Assembly: GCA_963733845.1 (NCBI GenBank)
Contig: CAVTEM010000007.1
Coordinates: forward strand, 62,001-126,000
DNA length: 64,000 nucleotides
Source of the DNA: DATFQE01 sp963733845
Lineage (GTDB): Bacteria > Actinomycetota > Thermoleophilia > Gaiellales > Gaiellaceae
Direction: 5' to 3'
The notes under the pieces are model-generated. The model was not told where the DNA came from and ran no database searches. It worked only from the letters and a program-made list of their open reading frames with translations. Shown here piece after piece: positions 30,981 to 41,672 of the stretch. The number at the start of each line of letters is the position of its first letter. The stretch's first letter is position 1. The translations under genes were made by a program, and so were the position numbers.

Positions 30981-31774
30981 GGATCGTGGCCGCGATAGCG
31001 GTCGCACTGGCCCTCGTCGCAGGAGCGTCGGGTGCCGAGCCGCCGGAGCCGATCGTGCCCGGCGTCCTCACCATCGGGCTGAACCTTCCAAGCCCCGGCT
31101 TCCAGGTCGGCGCCGTCCTGCCGAACAAGAGAGTCGTTGCGGCGCGCGGGCTCGAAATCGACCTTGCCCGCTCGCTCGCCGGGCGCCTCGGCATCGCGCG
31201 GGTCACGTTCGTGAACGAGCCCTCATTCAATCGCCTCCTTGCCCGTGGTGACAAGCCCTGGGACATCGCACTCGGCGAGGTCACGATCACTCCTTCCAGA
31301 CGCCACAGCGTCGACCTCTCGGCGCCGTATCTGCGCGTCGATCAAGGCGTCCTGGTGCGGAAGACCATCGCCGTGCCGAGAACCCTTGCCGCCCTCGCGC
31401 GGCTGCGCATCTGCGTCCAGCGAGGCACGACCAGCGTCGACGTCGTCCGCGAACGAGTGAGGCCGACCCGTCCACCGTTCCTCTTCGCCGGCCTCGAGCT
31501 CCTGTTCGACGCGCTACGCGTCGGACGCTGCGACGCCGCCGTGTTGGACGCCCCGATCCTTGCCGCCGAGCGAGCCTTCGCGCCGGACCGCTACGGGCCG
31601 CTCGCGGGCGTGCTCCGGACGAACGAGCGCTACGGGGTCGTAATTCGCAAGGGCTCGCCGCTGACAGGCCAGGTCGACGCGGCCGTGCGAGCGCTCGTGA
31701 GCAACGGAACGTTGTCACGACTCGAGCGACGCTGGCTGCTGACCGACCTCGGCCGCCTCCCGGTCCTGCGCTAG
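30977..31774 (+). CDS. family-3 solute-binding protein
   Basis: 265-residue exported periplasmic-binding-protein type II. Signal peptide MRIVAAIAVALALVAGASGA. The pattern LTIGLNLPSPGFQVG, GLEIDLARSLAGRLGI, PWDIALGEVTITPSRRHSVD, LSAPYLRVDQGVLV, and late YGVVIRKGSPLTGQVDAAVR follows amino-acid-binding proteins (SBP_bac_3). No lipobox Cys is seen and no permease or ATPase gene is adjacent, so it may scavenge or sense its ligand, perhaps in connection with the cell-wall transpeptidase it is coupled to by a four-base overlap. Confidence 0.85.
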   Translation: MRIVAAIAVALALVAGASGAEPPEPIVPGVLTIGLNLPSPGFQVGAVLPNKRVVAARGLEIDLARSLAGRLGIARVTFVNEPSFNRLLARGDKPWDIALGEVTITPSRRHSVDLSAPYLRVDQGVLVRKTIAVPRTLAALARLRICVQRGTTSVDVVRERVRPTRPPFLFAGLELLFDALRVGRCDAAVLDAPILAAERAFAPDRYGPLAGVLRTNERYGVVIRKGSPLTGQVDAAVRALVSNGTLSRLERRWLLTDLGRLPVLR

Positions 31775-31809
31775 CAGGGTGCTCTCGGCGTGCCAACGCA
31801 AGCGGACTA

Positions 31810-32208
31810 CTAGACGCTGAGCATTGTGATCACGCCCACGACCAACACGACGTACAGAAGGAGACCGATCACGGTCACGGCGTAGTTCGGATCGCGGTTC
31901 TGCGTGGCTGCGTCTCTCACGAGCGGCGGCAGCACACGAAGCAAGATTGGGAGTATCGACACGGCCAGCCCAACGGTGACGCCGATCGCGGCGAACGTGT
32001 TTTCCTCGTTTGCCATCGCCCATAGCGAGCCGAAAAGGGTCGCTCCCAGCACAAGGGCGAGCGCGAGGCGCAGTCGTGGATCGGGCAGATGTTCCTGCTC
32101 ACGCGTAGTTGCACTCGATTCGAAGAAGCGGACCTGCCACAACAACGCACCGGCGACTGCGAGCTCGATCGCGATGACTGATTGGAAGTACTGAACCGGG
32201 ACTTCCAC
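31810..32208 (-). CDS. four-helix membrane protein, unknown function
   Basis: 132 residues from GTG 32208. Four hydrophobic helices: VIAIELAVAGALLWQV, LALALVLGATLFGSLWA, FAAIGVTVGLAVSILPILL and YAVTVIGLLLYVVLVVGVI, with short charged loops (TTREQEHLPDPR; VRDAATQNRDP). I do not recognise the family. It is divergent from the large 32267 membrane protein over about 60 bases. Confidence 0.7.
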   Translation of the reverse strand: MEVPVQYFQSVIAIELAVAGALLWQVRFFESSATTREQEHLPDPRLRLALALVLGATLFGSLWAMANEENTFAAIGVTVGLAVSILPILLRVLPPLVRDAATQNRDPNYAVTVIGLLLYVVLVVGVITMLSV

Positions 32209-32266
32209 GAGTGGCCGAGTATTGCCGAGGTGGACACCGCATCGTGAGATCCGAGAAGCTGTCTCG

Positions 32267-34657
32267 ATGGCTCAGTTGGATGCGGAGAGAACTTCGCCTC
32301 CAAGGGTCGGCCGCTCCTGGAATCTGGCTCTCCTAACGGCCGCTGAGCCTGGAAGACGAAACCGTCGGACGATCGATGCGAGCTTCCTGGGGCTGGCGTC
32401 CCTCGTCACTGGCCTCGCAGCAGTCGTCGCGCGGCCGGCGCGCGGTGTCGACGCAGAAGTCGCGCAAGGACTCGAGGCGGTTCTCGGTTGGCTGCCGAAT
32501 CTCTGGCGCGCGGCATTCGTGCTCGCGCTCGCCATCGCGCTCCTGATCGTCGTCGACGTCGTCTTTCGGCGGAGGTGGATTCTCGCGCGCGACCTTGCCG
32601 TGGCCGTTCTGACGGTTGCGGTCGTGGGAACAATTCTCGGCCGCGTCGTCGACTCGGGGTGGTCTCAAGCCGAGGCGCATCTGTTCTCGAACTGGGGCTT
32701 CCCCGAGCTTCGGCTGGCGACCGCGGTCGCGATCTTCGGGGTCGCCGGTCCCGAGCTCGTGAGACCGGCCCGTCTGCTCGCGATCTGGCTCGTCGGAGGT
32801 GCAGGACTCGGCGCTGTCGTGCTTGGCACCGGCTTGCCGTCACAGGTGCTCGGCGCCGTCGCGCTCGGGCTCGGTGCGGGTGCTCTTGTCCGGTTCGGGC
32901 TCGGTTCGGCGGCAGGTGTGCCGGCGACTGACCGCGTGCGCATCGCACTCGGGTCTCTCGGAATCGCCGTCGATGACCTTCGGATCTCCGAGCGCCAGCG
33001 GATCGGCTCCGCCGAGTACCACGGCACCCTGGACGGTCGACCCGTCAAGGTGCGCGTTCTCGGGCGTGATGCGCAGGGCACCCAAAGGGTGGCTCGCCGG
33101 TGGCAACTCCTCGCCTACCGCGATCCGCCCCGCAGCGCACCCGTCGGTCGCCTCGAGCAGGTCGAGCACGAGGCGGTTGCAACGCTGCTCGCGTCGCAGG
33201 CCGGCGTCCTCGTGCCCGAGGTCGTGACGGTCGGACTCGGCCCCGACAAAGACGCGATTCTGGTTACGCGCCAGCCCGACATCGGGCCGCTCGAGAGGGA
33301 GAACGCCGACAATGTGAGCGACGCCACGCTTGACGAGCTGTGGCAGCAGGTCGCGCTGCTCCACGCTGGCGGCATCTCCCACGGGCGGCTGAACGCAAGC
33401 AACGTACTCCTCACCGAGAAGGGGCCCATGTTGGTCGACTTCTCTGCAGCGACCGTCGGAGCGCCACAGTCGATGCTCGATATCGACGTCGCCGAGCTCA
33501 TCGTTGCGTGCACCATCCTCGTCGGACCAGAACGCGCGCTCCAGAGAGCCCTCGACGCGGGCTGGGACCACTCCATCGTTCGCGTCCTTCCCTACCTGCA
33601 GCGCGCCGCGCTCACGCCGCACCTGCGAGATCTCGCGCGCGCGCATGAGATCGGCCTGAAGGACTTGCGGACGGCGGCCGCATCCGCGGCTGGTACGGAG
33701 GCGGCTGAGATCGTTCCCCTCCGACGTATTCGGCCGCAGGACCTCCTGCTAACGGCCGCCCTGATCCTCGCTGCCTATCTCCTGATCACTCAGCTCGCCG
33801 AGATCGGCTTCGGGACGATCGCAGACGAGCTCCGTGGCGCCGAGCTGGCATGGGTCGTGGTGGCATTGGTCCTCGCGCAAACCACCTTCATCCCGTCAGG
33901 GATTTCGGTGCGAGGTGGAGTGGCAACTCCCCTTCCCCTCCTGCCGTGCATCGTGCTTCAGGCCGCACTCAAGTTCATCAGCCTGACCGTGCCGAGCTCG
34001 GCTGGTCGCGTCGCTACAAACCTCCACTGCCTGCAGAGGATGGGCGCACCTCGTGCGGAGGCAATCGCCGGTGGAGCGATCGACGACCTCTCGAACACGA
34101 TCATCCAGGCATGCCTCTTCCTGCTGGTTCTCCCATTCGTGGGCGTCGATCTCGACACGAGCCAGTTCGAGGCAGCAGGGCCGGACCGCCGTCTCCTCAC
34201 CGCGATCGCTCTGGTGCTCGTCCTCAGTGTCGTCCTGATCCTTGCAGCGCCGAGAGTCCGGGCACGTGTCCTCCCAGGTGTCCGTGACGCGCTCGGCGGG
34301 CTATGGAGGGTCGCCCGCGTTCGGGGAAAGAGACTGGAGGTGTTCGGAGGCGGTGTTGCATCCGAGTTGCTCTACGCGCTCGCGCTCGGTGCCACGTGCC
34401 TCGCCTACGGTGTGGACCTCAACGTCGCGGAGCTCATCTTCATCAACACATCAGCGGCGGTCTTGTCGGGCCTGGTTCCGGTGCCCGGAGGCATCGGGGC
34501 GGCCGAAGCAGCATTGTCCGCAGGTCTCATCGCTGTGGGTGTGGACGAATCCACCGCGTTCGCGGTTGCGATCACTCAGCGCCTCTGCACCTTCTATCTG
34601 CCCCCGATCTGGGGCTACTTCGCACTTCGGTGGCTGGGTCGGAAGGGATACGTCTGA
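32267..34657 (+). CDS. kinase-like domain fused to LPG-synthase-type flippase membrane domain
   Basis: 796 residues. N-terminal membrane helices (FLGLASLVTGLAAVV; AFVLALAIALLIVVDVVF and others to about residue 220) are followed by a soluble domain resembling protein or RIO-like kinases (VKVRVLGRDAQGTQRVARRW; catalytic-loop-like HAGGISHGRLNASNVLLTEKG; VDFSAAT in the DFG position). The canonical catalytic Asp of HxD is replaced (HGRLN), so kinase activity is doubtful. The last 320 residues are a polytopic domain of the lysylphosphatidylglycerol-synthase membrane family (GRVATNLHCLQRMG; VPVPGGIGAAEAALSAGL), which moves lipids across the membrane. Similar fusions occur in actinobacteria; the substrate is unknown. 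Confidence 0.85.
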   Translation: MAQLDAERTSPPRVGRSWNLALLTAAEPGRRNRRTIDASFLGLASLVTGLAAVVARPARGVDAEVAQGLEAVLGWLPNLWRAAFVLALAIALLIVVDVVFRRRWILARDLAVAVLTVAVVGTILGRVVDSGWSQAEAHLFSNWGFPELRLATAVAIFGVAGPELVRPARLLAIWLVGGAGLGAVVLGTGLPSQVLGAVALGLGAGALVRFGLGSAAGVPATDRVRIALGSLGIAVDDLRISERQRIGSAEYHGTLDGRPVKVRVLGRDAQGTQRVARRWQLLAYRDPPRSAPVGRLEQVEHEAVATLLASQAGVLVPEVVTVGLGPDKDAILVTRQPDIGPLERENADNVSDATLDELWQQVALLHAGGISHGRLNASNVLLTEKGPMLVDFSAATVGAPQSMLDIDVAELIVACTILVGPERALQRALDAGWDHSIVRVLPYLQRAALTPHLRDLARAHEIGLKDLRTAAASAAGTEAAEIVPLRRIRPQDLLLTAALILAAYLLITQLAEIGFGTIADELRGAELAWVVVALVLAQTTFIPSGISVRGGVATPLPLLPCIVLQAALKFISLTVPSSAGRVATNLHCLQRMGAPRAEAIAGGAIDDLSNTIIQACLFLLVLPFVGVDLDTSQFEAAGPDRRLLTAIALVLVLSVVLILAAPRVRARVLPGVRDALGGLWRVARVRGKRLEVFGGGVASELLYALALGATCLAYGVDLNVAELIFINTSAAVLSGLVPVPGGIGAAEAALSAGLIAVGVDESTAFAVAITQRLCTFYLPPIWGYFALRWLGRKGYV

Positions 34658-34811
34658 GCTGACGCACCGGGTGGGGTCGGCGTGATGCCGAAGCGGTTCC
34701 GGGTGGGTGGTAACGGGCGCCGCTGCCGCGTTGGCTGCTCGGGTTCTTGCCGCGAATGCGAGCGGCGCCCCGCGCAGAGCACAATGGTTCGTGACCAAGG
34801 AGGAGGCCCAA

Positions 34812-35054
34812 ATGAACGATGCCGAGATTCACGGAACGATCGAACGACTGGTGGCAGAAGAGCATGAGCTCTGGGAGCGTGAGTCGGCCGGGAATTCCAC
34901 CGACTCCGATACGAGACGCCTGCAGCAGCTGACGGTCTCTCTCGACCAGTGCTGGGACCTGCTGCGCCAGCGACGCGCACTACGAGAAGCTGGGCGTGAT
35001 CCGGACGAGGCTGAGGTCAGGCTGCCGGACATCGTCGAGCGCTACCAGCAGTAA
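34812..35054 (+). CDS. DUF2630-family small protein
   Basis: 80-residue helical protein beginning MNDAEIHGTIERLVAEEHEL, with TVSLDQCWDLLRQRRALREAG and a C-terminal DIVERYQQ, the pattern of DUF2630, found almost only in actinobacteria. The start has AAGGAGGAGG 5 bases upstream. It is probably cytoplasmic and coiled-coil-like. No function is known. It precedes the NhaA-DsbA gene by 20 bases on the same strand, so they may share a transcript. Confidence 0.88.
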   Translation: MNDAEIHGTIERLVAEEHELWERESAGNSTDSDTRRLQQLTVSLDQCWDLLRQRRALREAGRDPDEAEVRLPDIVERYQQ

Positions 35055-35074
35055 CGGCGCACGAGGGAGCCCTC

Positions 35075-36973
35075 GTGGCCACCGGTACCCAGTCGCCGCC
35101 CTTCTCAGGTCGGACGGCCTGGGCGCGAAATCTGCAGACGCCCCTGCGGGAGTTCCTCCGCACCGAGACCGGAGGTGCGGCAGTCCTTCTCGCTGCCACG
35201 GCCGCGGCGCTTACGTGGGTGAATGTCCACGCATCGTCCTACGACTCGTTCTGGGAGACCACGCTCTCGATCGAAGTCGGCGGCAGGGGCATCTCGCTCG
35301 GGCTGCGCGAATGGGTGAACAGCGGCCTGATGACGTTCTTCTTCTTCGTGGTCGGGCTGGAGGCACGGCGCGAGTTCGACCTGGGCGAGCTACGTGAGCG
35401 CCGGCGCTTCGCGCTGCCGCTGCTGGCTGCGGTCGGCGGGGTGGCGGTGGCGGTCACGATCTATCTGCTCTTCAACGCCGGCGACTCCTCGGCGCGCGGT
35501 TGGGGTATCGCGATGTCGACCGATACGGCCTTCGCGCTGGGTCTGCTCGCGCTCGTGGGGCCGCGCTTTCCCGATCGGCTGCGCGCGTTCATGCTCACGG
35601 TCGTCGTCGTTGATGATCTCGTCGCGCTCGTCGTGATCGCGACCGTCTACACCGAGACGCTGCGTGTCGTGCCGCTGCTCGTTGCCGTCGCCCTGTTCGT
35701 CGCCTTACTCGTCGCGCGCAGGACTCGGCGCCACCCTGGTCTCGTCTGCACGGTCCTCGGGCTGGCCGCCTGGGTTGCGTTGCTGGAGTCCGGAGTGGAG
35801 CCGGTCGTGATCGGGCTCGCGATGGGCCTGCTGGTCTACGCGTCCCCGGCGTCTAGGTCGAGCCTCGAAAGCGCCACCGAGCGGTTCCGCGAGTTCCGCG
35901 AGCAGCCGACCGCCGAGCTGGCGCGCATCGCCGGGGTCGAGCTCAGATCGGCGACGTCGGTCAACGAGCGACTGCAGCGGCTCTTTCACCCGTGGACGAG
36001 CTATGTGATCGTCCCGGTGTTCGCGCTGGCGAACGCTGGGATCGCGGTCGACAGCGGCTTCCTGGCGCGCGCGTTCAGCTCGCCGATCACGCTCGGGATT
36101 TTGGTCGGCTATGTCGTCGGAAAGCCGGTGGGCATTTTCGGCAGCGCCTGGCTGCTGACGCGGGTCAGCCGCGGACGGCTGCGGCCGCCGGTCGGCTGGG
36201 CGGCGATCGCCGGCGGTGGAACGATCGCCGGCATCGGCTTCACGGTCGCGCTGCTGATCGCGACCCTAGCCTTCGACGGAGCCGAGCTCGAGGAGGCGAA
36301 GCTCGGCATCCTCAGCGCCGCGCTCGGCGCGGCGCTCCTGACATGGCTGCTGTTCCGAGCCACGGCGCTCCTGCCGCGAAGCACGCGGATCCGGGCCTTG
36401 GTTGGTACCAGCGAGCCGCTCGTCGATCTCTACGTCGACGTCGACTCGGAACGCGACCACGTGCGTGGGCCGATGGATGCGCCCGTCGCGGTCGTTGAAT
36501 ACGGCGACTTCCAGTGCCCGTATTGCGGGCAAGCCGAGCCGGTCGTCCGCGAACTCCTCCGGGACTTCGGCGACGTCCGCTACGTCTGGCGGCACCTGCC
36601 GCTCAACGACGTCCACCCGAATGCACAGCTCGCTGCCGAAGCCGCCGAAGCTGCCGCCGATCAGGGCAGCTTCTGGGAGATGCACGACCTCCTGCTCACA
36701 CACCAGGACGCGCTTCGGCCCGACGAGCTGATCGGCTATGCCGATCAGCTCGGGCTCGACCTCGAGCGTTTCACAACCGCCCTGCGTGAGCACGCCGGCG
36801 CCGCTCGGGTGGCCGAGGACGTCGACGGCGCCGACCTGAGCGGCGTCTCGGGCACGCCGACCTTCTTCGTCAACGGCCGGCGCCATTACGGCGCCTACGA
36901 CATCGCCACCCTCTCGGCCGCGGTACGCGCCGCTCGCGTGCGGGCGGCGCTGACAACCGAAACTGACGGTTGA
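35075..36973 (+). CDS. nhaA: Na+/H+ antiporter NhaA fused to a DsbA-like thioredoxin domain
   Basis: 632 residues from GTG 35075. Residues ~15-430 are NhaA: about 12 membrane helices, the transport Asp pair in VVVVDDLVALVV, the TDTAFAL motif and GKPVGIFGSAW. The C-terminal ~200 residues are a DsbA/thioredoxin-fold domain with the redox motif FQCPYCGQ and the cis-Pro loop SGTPTFFVNGR. The fusion is known in actinobacteria; the antiporter should expel Na+ for H+, while the thiol domain is expected outside the membrane. Whether it regulates the antiporter or works on other proteins is not established. Confidence 0.92.
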   Translation: MATGTQSPPFSGRTAWARNLQTPLREFLRTETGGAAVLLAATAAALTWVNVHASSYDSFWETTLSIEVGGRGISLGLREWVNSGLMTFFFFVVGLEARREFDLGELRERRRFALPLLAAVGGVAVAVTIYLLFNAGDSSARGWGIAMSTDTAFALGLLALVGPRFPDRLRAFMLTVVVVDDLVALVVIATVYTETLRVVPLLVAVALFVALLVARRTRRHPGLVCTVLGLAAWVALLESGVEPVVIGLAMGLLVYASPASRSSLESATERFREFREQPTAELARIAGVELRSATSVNERLQRLFHPWTSYVIVPVFALANAGIAVDSGFLARAFSSPITLGILVGYVVGKPVGIFGSAWLLTRVSRGRLRPPVGWAAIAGGGTIAGIGFTVALLIATLAFDGAELEEAKLGILSAALGAALLTWLLFRATALLPRSTRIRALVGTSEPLVDLYVDVDSERDHVRGPMDAPVAVVEYGDFQCPYCGQAEPVVRELLRDFGDVRYVWRHLPLNDVHPNAQLAAEAAEAAADQGSFWEMHDLLLTHQDALRPDELIGYADQLGLDLERFTTALREHAGAARVAEDVDGADLSGVSGTPTFFVNGRRHYGAYDIATLSAAVRAARVRAALTTETDG

Positions 36974-37145
36974 CCGCGGCCATGGAGCTTGCCTTCGCGC
37001 CCGTCGCGGCCGGAGCCACCAACCGACCGGTGGCGCGATGCCCCGAGGGAGAGCGATCGTGTCGCGGCGGTCTGGTGACAGTTGTTGCTCATCCAGACCG
37101 GCAGGCGTAGTCTCACGCCCGAGTCCCCTACCCAGGGAGGTCCTT

Positions 37146-38039
37146 ATGACCACCACCAGCCTGCTTCCTGACGTCGGGATCGAGCTACGGGAGGGTTACG
37201 CCGAGGTTGGCGATCAGACCTTGCACTACGTCGAGGCCGGTGACGGCCCGCTGATCGTTCTACTGCACGGCTTCCCGGAGTTCTGGTTCGGTTGGCGGCT
37301 ACAGATCGCGCCGCTCGCGGCGGCGGGTTTTCGCGTCGTCGCGCCAGATACACGTGGCTACAACCTGTCATCGAAGCCAGAGGACTTCGAGGACTACGCT
37401 GTCGACCTGCTCGCCGCCGACATCCGCGGCCTCATCGGAGAACTCGGTGCCGAGTCCGCGCTGTTGGTCGGTCACGACTGGGGCGGATCCATCGCCTGGA
37501 TCACCGCGATGAACCACCCCGAAGTGGTCGACCGACTCGCCATCCTCAACGCGGCCCATCCGCGGAAGCTCTCGGAGGGGCTGCACCACCCGAGCCAGCT
37601 CCGGAAGTCCTGGTACTTCTTCTTCTTTGCGGTGCCTGGGCTGCCCGAGAACGTGGTGCACGCCAGAGACTGGCATTTCTTCCGCCACTTCCTGGAAGAG
37701 GCACGCCCGCCTTACACCGACCAGGAACTCGAACGCTACGTCGAGGCGTGGTCGCAACCGGGGGCAGCGGCCGGGATGATCAACTACTACCGGGCCTCGG
37801 TGAGACAGTCCCAGAAGGAAGCCGCAGGGAAGCTTCGCCCGATCTCGGCGCCGACACTGGTCATCTGGGGAGAGGGCGATTCCTACCTCGGCTCCGACCT
37901 CGCCGAGCCCGACCGCGAAGACGTACCCAACCTCGACCGCGTGGAACGCCTGGCCGATGCGTCGCACTGGGTGCATCACGACGAGGCTGAACGCGTCAAC
38001 CAACTGCTGATCGACTTCTTCACCGAGGCCACGGCATAG
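37146..38039 (+). CDS. epoxide hydrolase-type alpha/beta hydrolase
   Basis: 297 residues; ATG preceded by GGGAGG. Oxyanion HGFPEFWFGW, nucleophile Asp in GHDWGGSIAW, as in soluble epoxide hydrolases (Asp rather than Ser), the acid in LVIWGEGDSYLG and His in ASHWVHHDEAE. Tyr residues of the lid (PYTDQELERYVEAW; INYYRAS) match epoxide activation. It should open epoxides to diols. It is co-directional with the 38083 epoxide hydrolase 43 bases on, so the two probably form one detoxification operon. Confidence 0.9.
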   Translation: MTTTSLLPDVGIELREGYAEVGDQTLHYVEAGDGPLIVLLHGFPEFWFGWRLQIAPLAAAGFRVVAPDTRGYNLSSKPEDFEDYAVDLLAADIRGLIGELGAESALLVGHDWGGSIAWITAMNHPEVVDRLAILNAAHPRKLSEGLHHPSQLRKSWYFFFFAVPGLPENVVHARDWHFFRHFLEEARPPYTDQELERYVEAWSQPGAAAGMINYYRASVRQSQKEAAGKLRPISAPTLVIWGEGDSYLGSDLAEPDREDVPNLDRVERLADASHWVHHDEAERVNQLLIDFFTEATA

Positions 38040-38082
38040 GGGAGGTCATCCGGAACCACACCGACCAACCACGGAGGTTGTG

Positions 38083-39276
38083 ATGAGCACCACCGCCCAG
38101 ACCGTCACCGACATCCGTTCCTTCCACGTCGACACTCCCGAAGAGGAGCTCGCCGAGCTGCGCCGCCGGATCGCGGCCACGCGCTTGCCCACCAAGGAGC
38201 TCGTCGAGGACCGGTCGCAAGGCGTCCAGCAGGCGACGATCCGGGAGCTCGCGCGCTACTGGGTGACCGACTATGACTGGCGCAAGGCCGAGACGAAGCT
38301 CAACGCCTTGCCGCAATTCACGACCGAGATCGACGGCGTGGACATCCACTTCATCCACGTCGAGTCGTCGCACGAGAACGCGCTACCGCTGATCATGACC
38401 CACGGCTGGCCCGGCTCGGTCATGGAGATGATCGACTCCGTCGGCCCGCTGACGGACCCGACCGCGCACGGCGGCAACGCTGAGGATGCCTTCGACCTCG
38501 TGCTGCCCTCCTTGCCCGGGTACGGCTTCTCGGGCGAGCCGGCCGAGGTCGGCTGGGACCTGGGCCGGACCGCACGGGCCTGGGCCGAGCTCATGCGCCG
38601 TCTCGACTACACCCGCTACGTGGCCCAGGGCGGCGACGTGGGCGCCGGCGTCACCGACGTGATGGGCCGCCAGGCACCCGAGGGGCTGATCGGCATCCAC
38701 ACGAACCTGCTCGTGCCGGCACTGAGCGGCACCATGCCGGCGGACACCGACGAGGAACGCGCCGCGGCCGCCCAGATCGCCACCTTCGGGCAGTCCGGAA
38801 ACGGCTACTACATCGAGATGGCCACGCGCCCGCAGACGATCGGCTACGCGCTGCTCGACTCCCCCATCGCCCTGGCCGCCTGGATGATCGACCACGACAC
38901 CGACGCCTACTACAAGATCGCCCGCGCCTTCGTCGACGGGCAGCCCTCGGGCAACCTCACCCGGGACAACGTCCTGGACAACATCACGGCGTACTGGCTG
39001 ACCGGCACCGGCGCCTCCGCGGCCCGGTCGTACTGGGAGGCCTACGGGCCGGACGCGCCGGCCGCGGGCAGCCAGCCACTGCCGCCGCCGCCGATCCCGG
39101 TCGGCTTTACGACGTTCCCCGGCGAGATCTGGCGGACTCCCCGCAGCTGGGTCGAGAAGTCGTACCCCAACGTCATCTACTTCAACGAAGCCGAGCGGGG
39201 CGGCCACTTCGCCGCGTGGGAGGAGCCCGAGCTCTTCGCAACCGAGCTGCGGGCGGCTTTCAGGTCATTGCGTTGA
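38083..39276 (+). CDS. epoxide hydrolase with EHN domain
   Basis: 397 residues from ATG 38083 (GGAGG 7 bases upstream). The N-terminal EHN domain (FHVDTPEEELAELRRRIAAT; RELARYWVTDYDWRKAETKL) is typical of microsomal-type epoxide hydrolases. Then HGWPGSVMEM (oxyanion), nucleophile Asp in YVAQGGDVGAGVTD, lid Tyr residues and a C-terminal catalytic His in EAERGGHFAAWEEPEL. It closely resembles, and is colinear with, the gene at 42784-43981, so they are paralogs about 4 kb apart in opposite orientations. Confidence 0.92.
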   Translation: MSTTAQTVTDIRSFHVDTPEEELAELRRRIAATRLPTKELVEDRSQGVQQATIRELARYWVTDYDWRKAETKLNALPQFTTEIDGVDIHFIHVESSHENALPLIMTHGWPGSVMEMIDSVGPLTDPTAHGGNAEDAFDLVLPSLPGYGFSGEPAEVGWDLGRTARAWAELMRRLDYTRYVAQGGDVGAGVTDVMGRQAPEGLIGIHTNLLVPALSGTMPADTDEERAAAAQIATFGQSGNGYYIEMATRPQTIGYALLDSPIALAAWMIDHDTDAYYKIARAFVDGQPSGNLTRDNVLDNITAYWLTGTGASAARSYWEAYGPDAPAAGSQPLPPPPIPVGFTTFPGEIWRTPRSWVEKSYPNVIYFNEAERGGHFAAWEEPELFATELRAAFRSLR

Positions 39277-39285
39277 TCGGCGCAC

Positions 39286-39327
39286 GCGAGCGGCGCACGA
39301 AAAGGTGCGCCGCTCGCGGCTTGTTTT
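39286..39327 (+). terminator. intrinsic terminator after the epoxide hydrolase operon
   Basis: GCGAGCGGCGCAC (39286-39298), a six-base loop GAAAAG, GTGCGCCGCTCGC (39305-39317), then GGC and the T-rich run TTGTTTT. The stem is a perfect 13 bp, starting 10 bases after the stop of the epoxide hydrolase. Confidence 0.85.
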
Positions 39328-39441
39328 CCGGACCGTCTAACGCTCTCTCGCCGACCGCTGCCCGCGAGCCGTCTCCACCGCAGCCATCATGTCTGCGAAA
39401 CGCGCCGAGGCATCCCGCAGCCCCGGTGGATGATCTCGCGC

Positions 39442-41405
<1,964 letters not shown>

Positions 41406-41451
41406 AGCTCTAGGCTACTCCTCGCGGATAGCCGTTCCGGCTCGCCCGACT

Positions 41452-41670
41452 CTACGCGCCTCGAGCGAGCTCACGAGCCGCCTCGAGGTCCTCCGCGCGG
41501 ACGACGACCTCGTAGGGGCCTGCAACAGTCAAGCCGTCAGACGCGCCGGCGCCCACGTTCGTCTGGCGCGTCTGGCACGCGATACCTGCGCTGCGAAGCA
41601 GGCCGCAGATGATGTCGGCTTCCTGCTCCGTCGCCACCACGTCGAGCACCACGAATCCGTCACGAGCCAT
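41452..41670 (-). CDS. DUF2007-type small protein
   Basis: 72 residues beginning MARDGFVVLDVVATEQEADI, with ICGLLRSAGIACQTRQTNV and PYEVVVRAEDLEAARELARG, matching the DUF2007 (putative signal-transducing) pattern: a small alpha/beta fold with a repeated ferredoxin-like topology. The ATG lies two bases after the stop of the TlpA/DipZ-like gene, so they are co-translated. Function unknown. Confidence 0.82.
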   Translation of the reverse strand: MARDGFVVLDVVATEQEADIICGLLRSAGIACQTRQTNVGAGASDGLTVAGPYEVVVRAEDLEAARELARGA

Positions 41671-41672
41671 GG

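Noticed and set aside
34682..34867. 61-residue plus-strand frame before DUF2630
   Set aside because: It overlaps the DUF2630 gene in another frame, is Arg-rich and has no ribosome site.
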